The notes under the pieces are model-generated. The model was not told the origin of the DNA. It ran no database searches and worked only from the letters and a program-made list of their open reading frames with translations. The position numbers and the translations under genes were made by a program. Shown here in pieces: positions 17,683 through 25,369 of a stretch of 64,000 nt of DNA. Source of the stretch: an uncultured Sediminibacterium sp. (lineage in GTDB: Bacteria > Bacteroidota > Bacteroidia > Chitinophagales > Chitinophagaceae). Position 1 is the first letter of the stretch. The number at the start of each line of letters is the position of its first letter. The DNA lies in the NCBI RefSeq assembly GCF_946481145.1, contig NZ_CAMLMJ010000011.1, positions 1 through 64,000 on the forward strand, read 5' to 3'.

Positions 17683-18429
17683 TTAATTATCGTTTCTTTT
17701 AGCACCTCTTGCTAACTGCTGGAACACTTCATCCATTCCTTTGGCATTGAATTGTTTTTTTAATGCTGCAGGCGTATCCAATGCAGCGATCACGCCATCT
17801 ACCATTATGCTTACCCTGTTGCAATACTCTGCTTCATCGAGGTAATGGGTGGTAACAAAAACGGTAATTCCTTTTGCGGCTGCCTCGTAGATCATGTTCC
17901 AGAATTCGCGTCGGGTTACCGGATCTACGCCACCTGTAGGCTCATCTAAAAAAACAATATCAGGTTGGTGAAAGATGGCTACTGAAAAAGCAAGCTTCTG
18001 CTTCCAACCCAGAGGTAATGCACCTACCAATGTATCTGCCTGTGCTTCAAGTTCTAGTTGTTGTAAAAGATTAGCTGTTTCTGATTTAATATAGGCATCG
18101 CTTTTACCATAAATGCCACCAAAGAATCGGATATTCTCTTTCACGGTCAGGTCTTCATATAAGGAGAATTTCTGACTCATATATCCAATCCGTTGCTTGA
18201 TGGTTTCGTTGTCGTTGTAAATATCGAGTCCGGCAACAGTAGCCTTACCGGAGCTGGGTTTCGACAAACCGCAGAACATTCGCATGGCAGTGGTTTTGCC
18301 AGCTCCATTGGCTCCAAGGAACCCAAATATTTCGCCCTTGTCAACTTCAAACGAAATGGCATTTACGGCTACGAAATCGCCAAATTTCTTGGTAAGCTTT
18401 TCTGCGGTGATGGCTTTTTCTTTAAGCAT
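17683..18429 (-). CDS. ABC transporter ATPase, equivalent to the C-terminal half of YbhF
   Basis: A 248-residue nucleotide-binding subunit with Walker A GANGAGKT near 38-45, Walker B IVFLDEPTGGVDP, and a switch His in TTHYLDEAE. The signature is LPLGWKQKL in place of LSGGQ, a variant typical of the second ATPase half of E. coli YbhF. It overlaps the upstream ATPase gene by eight bases. Together the two genes correspond to the single fused YbhF protein, here encoded as two chains. Confidence 0.92.
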   Translation of the reverse strand: MLKEKAITAEKLTKKFGDFVAVNAISFEVDKGEIFGFLGANGAGKTTAMRMFCGLSKPSSGKATVAGLDIYNDNETIKQRIGYMSQKFSLYEDLTVKENIRFFGGIYGKSDAYIKSETANLLQQLELEAQADTLVGALPLGWKQKLAFSVAIFHQPDIVFLDEPTGGVDPVTRREFWNMIYEAAAKGITVFVTTHYLDEAEYCNRVSIMVDGVIAALDTPAALKKQFNAKGMDEVFQQLARGAKRNDN

Positions 18430-19324
18430 GATGTTGCATTAACTGGATGAAACAATCTTCAATATTTGGAATGGCTGATTTCACTTCAATATCATTTCCT
18501 AAAAAGGGCAGGGTAGTGCCTGGTTCCAATACGGCATGATGGTATTCGCCAAATGGATATGCGTTTAATATGCCGGGTATGTTTTTTAGTTGTTTTAAGA
18601 GTGGGAGCATTTCCGGACTCTTAATCGCTAAAAGTGGATTGGTAAAACCTGCGATAATTGCCGAGGGTGTATTAACCTGTAGTATTTTCCCATTTTGAAT
18701 TAATGCAACCCTGTCGCACCTGCTGGCTTCATCCATATAGGGTGTTGAAACGATGATGGTAATGCCTTTTTGTTTCAATAATTGCAGCATATCCCAGAAT
18801 TCATTTCTGGAAACAGCATCTACACCAGTTGTAGGTTCATCGAGAAACAGCACTTTGGGTTCATGAATCAATGCACAGCAAAGTGCCAGTTTTTGTTTCA
18901 TACCACCAGACAATTTTCCGGCACGTCTGTCTTTGAAAGGAGCAATTTGTTCGTATATATCCTTGATAAGGTGGTAATTGGCTTCAACAGACGCATGAAA
19001 GATGGTCGCAAAAAACTGGAGGTTTTCTTCTACTGTGAGATCCTGGTAAAGGGAGAACTTACCGGGCATATAACCTACAATTTTCCTGACTGCCTTGTAA
19101 TCTTTCACCACATCATAATCTGCTACAGTTGCTGTTCCTTTATCTGCCAGTAAAAGGGTAGTGAGGATGCGAAACAAAGTGGTTTTACCGGCTCCGTCCG
19201 GACCAATCAATCCAAATAATTCTCCTGAAGCTATGTTAAGCGATATATCAGACAATGCCTGAACCGTTTGTTTTTTGGTTCCGTATTGTTTAGATACATC
19301 CTGAATGATGACGCTGTTGTTCAT
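18422..19324 (-). CDS. ABC transporter ATPase, equivalent to the N-terminal half of YbhF
   Basis: From the ATG at 19324 this is a 300-residue nucleotide-binding subunit with GPDGAGKTTL, an intact LSGGMKQKL signature and VLFLDEPTTGVDA. The switch His is replaced by Pro in VSTPYMDEA, so hydrolysis may be impaired at this site. The canonical signature here and the variant signature in the next gene suggest an asymmetric ATPase pair. Starting at 19324 puts the gene four bases after the HlyD stop; an ATG at 19351 would overlap it. Confidence 0.9.
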   Translation of the reverse strand: MNNSVIIQDVSKQYGTKKQTVQALSDISLNIASGELFGLIGPDGAGKTTLFRILTTLLLADKGTATVADYDVVKDYKAVRKIVGYMPGKFSLYQDLTVEENLQFFATIFHASVEANYHLIKDIYEQIAPFKDRRAGKLSGGMKQKLALCCALIHEPKVLFLDEPTTGVDAVSRNEFWDMLQLLKQKGITIIVSTPYMDEASRCDRVALIQNGKILQVNTPSAIIAGFTNPLLAIKSPEMLPLLKQLKNIPGILNAYPFGEYHHAVLEPGTTLPFLGNDIEVKSAIPNIEDCFIQLMQHHA

Positions 19325-19328
19325 GCTT

Positions 19329-20273
19329 TTATTTTGAAAAAGTGATTTCACCGTACATGCCTAGTTTAAGGAAGCCATTGTTCTTTACCCTTATCTTAAC
19401 AGCGTAAACCAGGTTGGCCCTTTCTTCTTTGGTCTGGATCGTTTTTGGGGTAAACTCTGCTTTATCTGAGATCCAGCTAATAGTACCGGTATGTTTATCG
19501 TAATCGTTTTTGCCGTTGTCGGTATACACGGTAACCTGTTGACCAAGTTTGATACCAGGCAATTGGTTTCCGGTTAGATAGGTTCTCAGCGTAATGGTGC
19601 TCAGGTCAGCGATTTTGTACAATGCTTTACCTACCGTTGTAATTTCTCCCTGTTCCGCATATTTGTTGAGTACGGTTCCAGAAATGGGGTTGGTGATGGA
19701 TGCACGTTTGATCTGATCATCTATTTGTTCCGCACGAATTTTCAATGGGTCTGCCTCGCTTAAAATACTGCGGTTTTGGGTACGGATATTGTTTAACTGC
19801 ACCGCAACCTGCTGTTTGGTAAGTACCATTTGTTTTTGTAGTGCATCGATTTGATAGTTGATATCATCAAGTTGCTTACCGGTAGCGGCATCCATTTTCA
19901 GGAGACGTTCAATCCTGTTTTTTTCTTTGGAAAGGTTTTGAAATTGGGTTTCCTGAACCGCTATCTGATCTTTCAGTAATTGTAATTGAGGTTGTTCGTC
20001 CATTGTTTTTTGTGAAAGTGCATTGATAGAAGCCTGCACCTGTTCTTTTTGTAAAGAAAGATTCAGTGCATCTACCTGGCCAACAATAGCGCCAGCCTGT
20101 AGGGTATCGCCTTCCTGTATGGTGAAAGAGCTGAGTTTACCCGGAATTTCTGCAGATACGAGTACTTCATCGGCTTCAAAAGTGCCCTGAGCATCAAATT
20201 TGCTGTCGCCATTTTTGCAGGAGGCGAGGAGAAGGAGTGTAGCTGATCCAACAATTAAGTTTCTAATTTTCAT
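19329..20273 (-). CDS. HlyD-family periplasmic adaptor lipoprotein, YbhG-like
   Basis: The 314-residue protein has a lipobox signal (LLLLASC), a lipoyl-like beta region (GKLSSFTIQEGDTLQAG), a long alpha-helical hairpin of about 100 residues rich in Gln and Leu, and the matching half (ISGTVLNKYAEQGEITTVG). Such adaptors bridge an inner-membrane exporter and TolC across the periplasm. It sits between the TolC-like gene and the ATPases, matching ybhG in the E. coli order. Lipid anchoring replaces the membrane helix of the E. coli protein. Confidence 0.9.
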   Translation of the reverse strand: MKIRNLIVGSATLLLLASCKNGDSKFDAQGTFEADEVLVSAEIPGKLSSFTIQEGDTLQAGAIVGQVDALNLSLQKEQVQASINALSQKTMDEQPQLQLLKDQIAVQETQFQNLSKEKNRIERLLKMDAATGKQLDDINYQIDALQKQMVLTKQQVAVQLNNIRTQNRSILSEADPLKIRAEQIDDQIKRASITNPISGTVLNKYAEQGEITTVGKALYKIADLSTITLRTYLTGNQLPGIKLGQQVTVYTDNGKNDYDKHTGTISWISDKAEFTPKTIQTKEERANLVYAVKIRVKNNGFLKLGMYGEITFSK

Positions 20274-20296
20274 ATAGATGTTTTGTAAGTATTGTA

Positions 20297-21568
20297 TTAA
20301 TGACCGGAAATAAGCCGGAGGTTTGCCTGAGCCTGTAATAATTGTATTTTATGTGTAGCCATTTGCTGACGTGCCTGATCTTCTGCATTTACTTCACGTA
20401 GATAATCGTTTGCTGTTATGACTCCATTTTCAAGTTGTGCGCTGGATGCTTCTTTTACAGAAAGTCTTAGGTCGATGATTTCCTGATCGGTGGCAATCAA
20501 CTGTTGCAATTTTGCGATTTCAGCTTCCTGTTGGGTAAACTGTGTACGTGTTTGCAGCATAAAAGTTTCCTGCTGAATTTGTACGGTTTGCATTTGAATG
20601 TTGCTGATCTTTTTCTCTTTAGCAGATGTATAGAAACCATTCAATGACCAGGTAAATCTTAATCCACCAATACCAAATGGTTCGAAAGAATTCTTCAACA
20701 TATTCAGTCCTGGCCTTCCATATCCAGCCTGTAAAAAAGCACTGGCTTTTGGTTTATTGCGGATATCAATTAAGGAACGTTGTTGTTGGAGTAATTTTTG
20801 TTGCTGTTGAAACAGGCCTATCTCCGGACGAACAATATCCGCGGTATCAGCGATTGATGTCATAACAGGTTGCTGCAGACTAATATCTTCAGGCAATGTT
20901 TCCTGCATAAATAAACCGAGTACAGAAACGAGACCTTTTCTGGATGCTTTCAGTTCAATGCCACGTTGCAGTGTCTTTAATTTTTCTGCTTTAAGGGCAT
21001 TGTAACCCGATTTAAAAGCAGTACCATTTTCTACCTGTGCCTGCACTTTTTTCATGCCTGTTTCTATATCGGCTGTAAGCAGTTCAACCTGTTTTAATTG
21101 AGCATCTAGGTAGAGTATACTGAGGTAGACTTGCGTAATTCGTTCTTTAAGTTTATAGAGTTCTACTTCCAGTTTCTGGTCTTCAACAACAGCGTTCATT
21201 TCTTGTAAAGTCTGTTGTTGCTTGTTGAGTCCACCATCATACAGGAGTTGCGAAACATCGGCGGTTAAACGATACTGGTCTTTACTCAAAGGGGTGATGT
21301 TAACACCGGGAAATGAGATGTTCACCGCAGTAACTTCAGACTGGTAGGATGCTTGTCCGTTGATACTGATTTGAGGAAGGAAACCTTTGGTGAGGTTATC
21401 GATACTCAGTGCGGCGGTTTGTTGTACCAGTTTTTTCTGCTGTAAGAGGGGATATTTTTCCCTGGCTTTTTGGTATACCGACTCCAGTTGTAATGGTGCC
21501 TGGGCAAGTAAATTTACTGCTGGTAGCGTGAGGAGTAAAAAAGTTAACCATTTAGTTAAATAGCGCAT
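20297..21568 (-). CDS. TolC-family outer-membrane efflux protein
   Basis: The 423-residue protein has a signal peptide (LTFLLLTLPAVNLLAQ) and the two-fold repeat of long periplasmic helices typical of TolC-like channels, with the amphipathic LQLESVYQKAREKYPLLQQ entry and late ANDYLREVNAEDQARQQ. It begins nine bases after the tetR stop and so is the second gene of the operon. E. coli ybhGFSR lacks a dedicated TolC, so this operon is self-contained. A 16-bp palindrome nearly identical to the one before tetR lies in codons 4-9. Confidence 0.9.
   Translation of the reverse strand: MRYLTKWLTFLLLTLPAVNLLAQAPLQLESVYQKAREKYPLLQQKKLVQQTAALSIDNLTKGFLPQISINGQASYQSEVTAVNISFPGVNITPLSKDQYRLTADVSQLLYDGGLNKQQQTLQEMNAVVEDQKLEVELYKLKERITQVYLSILYLDAQLKQVELLTADIETGMKKVQAQVENGTAFKSGYNALKAEKLKTLQRGIELKASRKGLVSVLGLFMQETLPEDISLQQPVMTSIADTADIVRPEIGLFQQQQKLLQQQRSLIDIRNKPKASAFLQAGYGRPGLNMLKNSFEPFGIGGLRFTWSLNGFYTSAKEKKISNIQMQTVQIQQETFMLQTRTQFTQQEAEIAKLQQLIATDQEIIDLRLSVKEASSAQLENGVITANDYLREVNAEDQARQQMATHKIQLLQAQANLRLISGH
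21544..21559. promoter_or_regulatory. Second copy of the TetR-type palindrome
   Basis: TTAACCATTTAGTTAA matches the 16-mer before tetR (22200-22215) at 15 of 16 positions. It lies within the first codons of the TolC gene. It may be an auxiliary operator; coding constraint on the LTKWLT segment is an alternative explanation. Confidence 0.45.
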
Positions 21569-21576
21569 AAAAAAAA

Positions 21577-22194
21577 TTATTGACGGATTGCTTGTAAAAT
21601 AAATTCAGTTGCTGCTTTTTTTCTTTCTTCCATTAGCTGCATAAACTGTTCATTATTAATGTTGAAAAGTGAATTGAGAATGGGTCTGCTTAGAAAGGGG
21701 AAAATACAGATCCCCAGCATGCTCATGAGCAGTTGTTCCATCTGGATGGGACGAACATGTCCTGCTTTTATTTCATTTTCCAGTTGTTTTTTGAAAAGGG
21801 AAAGGTCTGGTGGACTTCCACTAAACAGTTTCTGGAGAAAGTCATCGGGTTTATTGTTTACCTCGCTTAGTACGAACATGGGAATAAAGGGATTGGTAAT
21901 TGCCATGGTGATGTATTCTGTGCAGAAGCTTTCTATTTTCTGGTAGAATGAATCCTCAGAGGTCAGGATTTGTTTTACCCTGGGTATAAACCTTCCGGCG
22001 CTTTCTTTAAAGATGGTTTCGAAAAGCTGGTCTTTGCTGCGGAAGTAATAATGTAATAATGCTTTATTGATTCCGGCCTCATTTGCGATATCCTGCATAC
22101 GGGCACCGGCAAGACCTTTCTGAAAGAAGATCTTTCGGGCAGCCAGCAGAATTTTTTGTTCTGTACCGATATCTGTTTGTGTATGATTATCCAT
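21577..22194 (-). CDS. TetR/AcrR-family transcriptional repressor of the export operon
   Basis: The 205-residue product from the ATG at 22194 has an N-terminal helix-turn-helix (KIFFQKGLAGARMQDIANEAGINKALLHYYFRSKDQL at about 20-55) and an all-helical ligand-binding C-domain. It heads the operon, as cecR does for ybhGFSR in E. coli, and most likely represses it until a ligand binds. The upstream ATG at 22218 is in frame but sits beyond the putative operator and the -7 box, so 22194 is preferred. Confidence 0.9.
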   Translation of the reverse strand: MDNHTQTDIGTEQKILLAARKIFFQKGLAGARMQDIANEAGINKALLHYYFRSKDQLFETIFKESAGRFIPRVKQILTSEDSFYQKIESFCTEYITMAITNPFIPMFVLSEVNNKPDDFLQKLFSGSPPDLSLFKKQLENEIKAGHVRPIQMEQLLMSMLGICIFPFLSRPILNSLFNINNEQFMQLMEERKKAATEFILQAIRQ

Positions 22195-22199
22195 ATGGT

Positions 22200-22215
22200 T
22201 TAACCAATTAGTTAA
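22200..22215. promoter_or_regulatory. Probable TetR operator between -7 box and start codon
   Basis: TTAACCAATTAGTTAA is a 16-bp palindrome with a single mismatched pair. It sits directly between a perfect TACCTTTG -7 box (22216-22223, minus strand) and the tetR ATG, so a bound repressor would cover the transcription start. The position supports autoregulation. Confidence 0.65.
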
Positions 22216-22223
22216 CAAAGGTA
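22216..22223 (-). promoter_or_regulatory. -7 promoter box of the tetR-tolC-ABC operon
   Basis: TACCTTTG on the minus strand matches TAnnTTTG exactly and adjoins the palindrome. No convincing -33 TTG was found at the usual distance, which is common for regulated promoters. Confidence 0.55.
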
Positions 22224-22457
22224 GAAAGGTTTCTGGAAATAATGATAAAGAAATGGAGATATTTTTTGGGAGGCAGATATATAGTTGTATATCAACCAGT
22301 TACTCTGTAGTGCAGGTTATGTTTTCATCCACAAATTCTGCATATCAGGATTTAACTATTATCCTATAATTAATATTATGTTAAATGCCGCACGGAACAG
22401 GGAAGAAAAAAGCCAACGCTTCTATTTAAGAAACTGCGAGTATTAGTATATTGTAGG

Positions 22458-22679
22458 ATGGAAAATAAGGATATGACAGACAATGAACTTGCAAATCATA
22501 GGTCAATGAGAAAGTTTATTCATGGAAAAAACTTCTATGAATGGGCTTCAATAGCTACTACTTATTTTGCAATCATATTTTGCTCTTGGATGAAATTTAT
22601 TGATGTATGCACTACATCAACTCTTATAGGTGTAGTTATTGGTTACCATATAAAAGACATAAGAAAAATTCACACTTAA
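22458..22679 (+). CDS. Small hypothetical membrane protein in the cassette-like module
   Basis: A 73-residue product with a polar N-terminus (MENKDMTDNELANHRSMRK) and one or two hydrophobic segments from about 30 to 62 (WASIATTYFAIIFCSW and TSTLIGVVIGYHI), ending in a short basic tail. I do not recognise it. It is the only ORF inside the repeat-bounded module, and small membrane proteins of this kind are common in gene cassettes. A copy of ACGCTTCTAT follows its stop codon at once. The absence of an obvious promoter lowers confidence. Confidence 0.45.
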   Translation: MENKDMTDNELANHRSMRKFIHGKNFYEWASIATTYFAIIFCSWMKFIDVCTTSTLIGVVIGYHIKDIRKIHT

Positions 22680-22880
22680 ACGCTTCTATCGGCTATATAA
22701 GCCCCAATAAGGATTATTCCTATAAAGCATAAAGCCGCGATTACAGCAGGGTGCATAATTCGAGTATTAGGCTCGTTTCCCTCGCATGGCTATGAGATTT
22801 TTTCTTCCCTGTTCTGCCATCCGTGCTGGAAATTTACCGCTGCGCTAACTTAAAATTTCCGCACCACCAACCCACGCAAG

Positions 22881-23031
22881 TAACATAATATTGAGTTATA
22901 GTAAACGCCCATACCCTTTTGCGTGCATTTCGTGGTTGGGCTGAAATTGGCATAGCGCATAATCCAATAATTTCAGCCCAACCACGAAATGCAAAGGAAA
23001 TGGGCTAATCCTATAACTAACTTTTATGTTA
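22881..23031. repeat. Large imperfect hairpin with a 24-bp perfect stem
   Basis: A perfect 24-base stem (22925-22948 with 22969-22992) encloses a 20-base loop. Outside it, GCCCAT/ATGGGC (22907-22912 with 23000-23005), GTTATAG/CTATAAC (22895-22901 with 23011-23017) and TAACATAA/TTATGTTA (22881-22888 with 23024-23031) also pair. Arms differ by small bulges, mostly extra bases in the left arm, as in folded attC sites. Confidence 0.8.
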
Positions 23032-23182
23032 AATCACACACAAGGTTTAAGAAAGAAAAAAACCTACGCTTCTATTTTTTCTAAGTGCGAGTATTAGCTA
23101 AGATTTTCCGAATAGATCATTCCAGTCTATCGAGCCATGGCGAGTAAACTAAACCAGATTAAATAATAAATCCAGCATGTAT

Positions 23183-23212
23183 AAAAAAAGCCACTCAAAA
23201 GTGGCTTCAAAA
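23183..23212 (-). terminator. Bidirectional-looking terminator hairpin
   Basis: GCCACT pairs with AGTGGC around CAAA (23190-23205), flanked by A tracts on both sides. On the minus strand it lies about 120 bases after the stop of the 90-residue ORF at 23328-23600. Confidence 0.7.
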
Positions 23213-23327
23213 AAATAAGGCTGTTCAGTTAAAACGCCTGCCATAAAAAATGGCTGTCCAGCTTTTTCCCCTGCCTTATCAATATTTTTATAAAATTATT
23301 ACTTTTTTTAAGGTCCAAAAAAAATAT

Positions 23328-23600
23328 TTATAGCTGAACCACTTCACGCGGTTTATTGTTTTCCATTTTCAATATAACACAACCGGAGTCATTTAGACGA
23401 ACCGCAAACTGCCCATCAGACAACCTGAAAGTATCAGTAACCATTGCAGTTTTCACGGTTACTTCATAATGGAGTAATTCCATCCAATGAAACTCCGTTA
23501 CAATATTTAACAAGCCTTCTTTGGTTTGTTTTTGTAAAACGATCCTATGAAAATAATCCCCTTCTTTTTTATGATTCAGAAACCGGAAAAATTTATACAA
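23328..23600 (-). CDS. Hypothetical protein, 90 residues
   Basis: Not recognised. The product is soluble and basic at the N-terminus (MYKFFRFLNHKKEGDYFHR), with alternating hydrophobic patterns suggestive of a beta-rich fold from about 18 to 80 and Cys74. No signal peptide or membrane helix is apparent. A perfect 8-bp palindrome with a two-base loop (23624-23641) lies just upstream and a terminator lies downstream, which gives some support for a real transcription unit. It may be a lineage-specific gene. Confidence 0.45.
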   Translation of the reverse strand: MYKFFRFLNHKKEGDYFHRIVLQKQTKEGLLNIVTEFHWMELLHYEVTVKTAMVTDTFRLSDGQFAVRLNDSGCVILKMENNKPREVVQL

Positions 23601-23829
23601 GCCTGAGCAGGTAATAAGCCAGGCGATAGCGGACGCTATCGTTTCTCTTATATTCTACCTAATCCTATTCTTTTAAATTATTCTATCAATTTGTGCGCAC
23701 CATACGCAAGTTTGCCAGTCAGTTATTCAATAAAGAAAGCACTATCCTTATCTAAATACAACACAGCCGTAGCGAAATTTTCCTGAGGTGAAGTGAGCGA
23801 TTTATTTCAAAGAAAAATCAGTTTTTTAT

Positions 23830-23858
23830 TTTGAAGTCACAATTGTTTTGTACTTTTG
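23830..23858 (+). promoter_or_regulatory. Promoter of the candidate small RNA
   Basis: TTTG at 23830-23833 and TACTTTTG at 23851-23858 are separated by 17 bases and match the Bacteroidota -33 and -7 elements. The predicted start is near 23862, and a strong terminator follows about 60 bases later. Confidence 0.55.
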
Positions 23859-23861
23859 TTT

Positions 23862-23946
23862 TGCTGCCGGGTTTGGCTTACATGCCTCTATCGGGTAGCG
23901 AAAATCAAAAATATTTGAGCCTCGGTTTGAAACCGGGGCTTTTTTT
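23862..23946 (+). ncRNA. Candidate small RNA of about 85 nt
   Basis: A consensus promoter, no start codon followed by a sensible frame, and a GC-rich terminator stem (GCCTCGGTTT with AACCGGGGC, 23919-23939) followed by seven T define a short independent transcript. A second possible fold is GCTGCCGGGT with a downstream ATCGGGTAGC portion. I cannot match it to a known RNA family. Confidence 0.45.
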
Positions 23947-24175
23947 AACAACTCACTATTCAGTACTCTCCTGGGAAAATTGACTTCTCCATAGGAATCT
24001 TTGGACAAGCTACAAGCTGCTCCACAGAGTCCTCCGGACAAGCCTTGATTGATGCTTGTTTTAGGCTTTCTGCTATTAATGTAATAAATGAAGGGGGTAT
24101 AATTTAAAATTAGCTGGTTAATGAAATAGTTGATTCCCTCTAATGCACTATCCGCTATTAATAGAACGCAGATTA

Positions 24176-24246
24176 TCATGATTTTCAGGATTTATCATGA
24201 TAGATCTTGAAAATCATGATAATCCGTGTTCCATCATACCCACACC
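24176..24246. repeat. ATCATGAT palindromic repeat, copy 1
   Basis: A near-perfect palindrome of about 55 bases centred on TTATCATGATAG, flanked by GCAGATT on the left and AATCCGTG-TTCCATCA on the right. A second copy at 58370-58440 has the same centre and right flank, so it is a dispersed intergenic family distinct from the heptad repeats. Confidence 0.8.
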
Positions 24247-24325
24247 TATAGCTAGCGGTCAAATTTCCCTGGACAACAATGACTCACTATTCACTACTTC
24301 CCCCCTAATAATCCGATCTCCCCAT

Positions 24326-24333
24326 TAAATTTG
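24326..24333 (+). promoter_or_regulatory. -7 box of the glycosyltransferase-rlpA pair
   Basis: TAAATTTG matches TAnnTTTG exactly and lies 50 bases before the preferred ATG at 24383, giving a leader of about 45 bases. Confidence 0.45.
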
Positions 24334-24382
24334 TGTGGAAATACATCCTATATTCCCGTATTTATACGCTATACTACGTTAC

Positions 24383-25369
24383 ATGCATATTCTCATCGTT
24401 AACAATACCTCCATTCCTGCCCTTAAATACGGAGGCACTGAAAGGGTTATTTGGTGGTTGGGTAAAGCCCTTGTAAATGCCGGACACAAAGTTTCTTACC
24501 TGGTAGCGCCAGGTTCTTATTGTCCATTTGCTGATGTATACCCATTTAATCCATCACTTCCTTTTAACGAACAGGTTCCTGTTGACAAAGGAATTGATAT
24601 CATTCACCTCAATCATGGCGTGAATGAAACGCCTCTGTTGCCACATATTTTTACTATGCATGGCAACATGAATGAGCAGGTGCCTTTGCCTATTAATACT
24701 GTGTTTGTATCCCGCAACCATGCCGAACGATTTTGTACTGACTCTTTTGTTTATAATGGTATCGACCCCGATGATTATGGCGATCCTGCCCTCTCCCGCC
24801 CCCGCTCCTATATTCACTTCCTCGGCGATGCCGCATGGCGGGTGAAAAATGTGCAGGGTGCTATCTCTGTTTCGCGAAAAGCAAAACTTCCCCTGCATGT
24901 AATTGGTGGATACCGTTTCAATTTCAACCAGGGTATCCGCTTAACATTCGACCGTCATGTTCATTTTCATGGAATGCAGGGCGGTGAGGCAAAGAATAAT
25001 ATACTAAGAGAATCAAAAGCGCTTTTATTTCCTATTCGATGGCATGAACCTTTCGGATTAGCACTCATCGAAAGCCTCTATTTTGGCTGCCCCGTTTTTG
25101 GCACGCCCTATGGGTCTCTACCAGAAATTATACAGTCTTCTGTAGGCTATCTCTCAGCCAATTCTGCCGAACTTGTTACAGCCTTGGGTAATATCGGTGC
25201 ATTTAGTCCCAAAGCCTGTCACGAATATGTTATGGAGCAGTTTAGCGCTACTCAAATGATGCAGGCATATCTGAAAAAATATGAAAAAGTATTAAATGGA
25301 CATACTTTAAACACCCATCCTCCCGTTTTGAAAGAAATACAAGATGAGAAATTCCTTCCTTTCAGTTAG
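24383..25369 (+). CDS. Glycosyltransferase of the GT-B fold, GT4-like
   Basis: The 328-residue protein starts [21 protein letters not shown], the donor/acceptor loop pattern of GT4-type enzymes, and has a C-terminal nucleotide-sugar site with [19 protein letters not shown] (the E-x7-E motif region) and [14 protein letters not shown]. It transfers a sugar to an unknown acceptor, probably a surface glycan or lipid. No polysaccharide cluster surrounds it. The start at 24383 gives the conserved beta strand at once; an ATG at 24335 would add 16 residues and lies close to the -7 box. It overlaps the rlpA gene by 26 bases. Confidence 0.85.
   Translation: MHILIVNNTSIPALKYGGTERVIWWLGKALVNAGHKVSYLVAPGSYCPFADVYPFNPSLPFNEQVPVDKGIDIIHLNHGVNETPLLPHIFTMHGNMNEQVPLPINTVFVSRNHAERFCTDSFVYNGIDPDDYGDPALSRPRSYIHFLGDAAWRVKNVQGAISVSRKAKLPLHVIGGYRFNFNQGIRLTFDRHVHFHGMQGGEAKNNILRESKALLFPIRWHEPFGLALIESLYFGCPVFGTPYGSLPEIIQSSVGYLSANSAELVTALGNIGAFSPKACHEYVMEQFSATQMMQAYLKKYEKVLNGHTLNTHPPVLKEIQDEKFLPFS

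Larger units (their letters stand above)
22361..23096. mobile_element. Cassette-like module bounded by direct repeats
   Basis: Direct repeats of about 87 bases start at 22361 and 23008, 647 bases apart. Shared words are CCTATAAyTAAy, TATGTTAAAT, AAGAAAAAA, ACGCTTCTATTT and TGCGAGTATTAG. The unit between them holds one short ORF (22458-22679), an internal inverted repeat (22395-22411 against 22798-22814, 17 of 17 bases) and a long hairpin at its end (22881-23031). GTTAAAT at both boundaries fits the GTTRRRY core of integron attC sites. No integrase gene is in the window, so integron cassette, MITE, or other small mobile unit are all possible. Confidence 0.4.
22680..23327. other. 648-base non-coding stretch with hairpins
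   Basis: No credible gene is seen. It holds the third CGCTTCTAT (22681) and CGAGTATTAG (22761) copies, the right inverted repeat at 22798-22826, a hairpin at 22823-22866 with GGAAATTT/AAATTTCC in its stem, the large hairpin at 22881-23031, the right direct repeat and a terminator at 23190-23205. Confidence 0.6.
23601..24325. other. Long intergenic stretch with small RNA and worn repeats
   Basis: A 117-codon open frame at 23826-24179 is judged spurious. The stretch holds the palindrome 23624-23641, a candidate small RNA (23830-23946), two diverged 27-base copies containing GGACAAGC at 23985-24011 and 24018-24044 (18 of 27 identical), two copies of ACTCACTATTCA (23950 and 24283), and the ATCATGAT palindrome at 24176-24246. 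Confidence 0.55.

Noticed and set aside
22881..23031. Canonical integron attC site
   Set aside because: The 5' box does not fit RYYYAAC and no integrase is present, so only an attC-like label is used.
23826..24179. 117-codon open frame on the minus strand
   Set aside because: It crosses the candidate small RNA, its terminator and worn repeats, has no family resemblance, and its composition follows the repeats.
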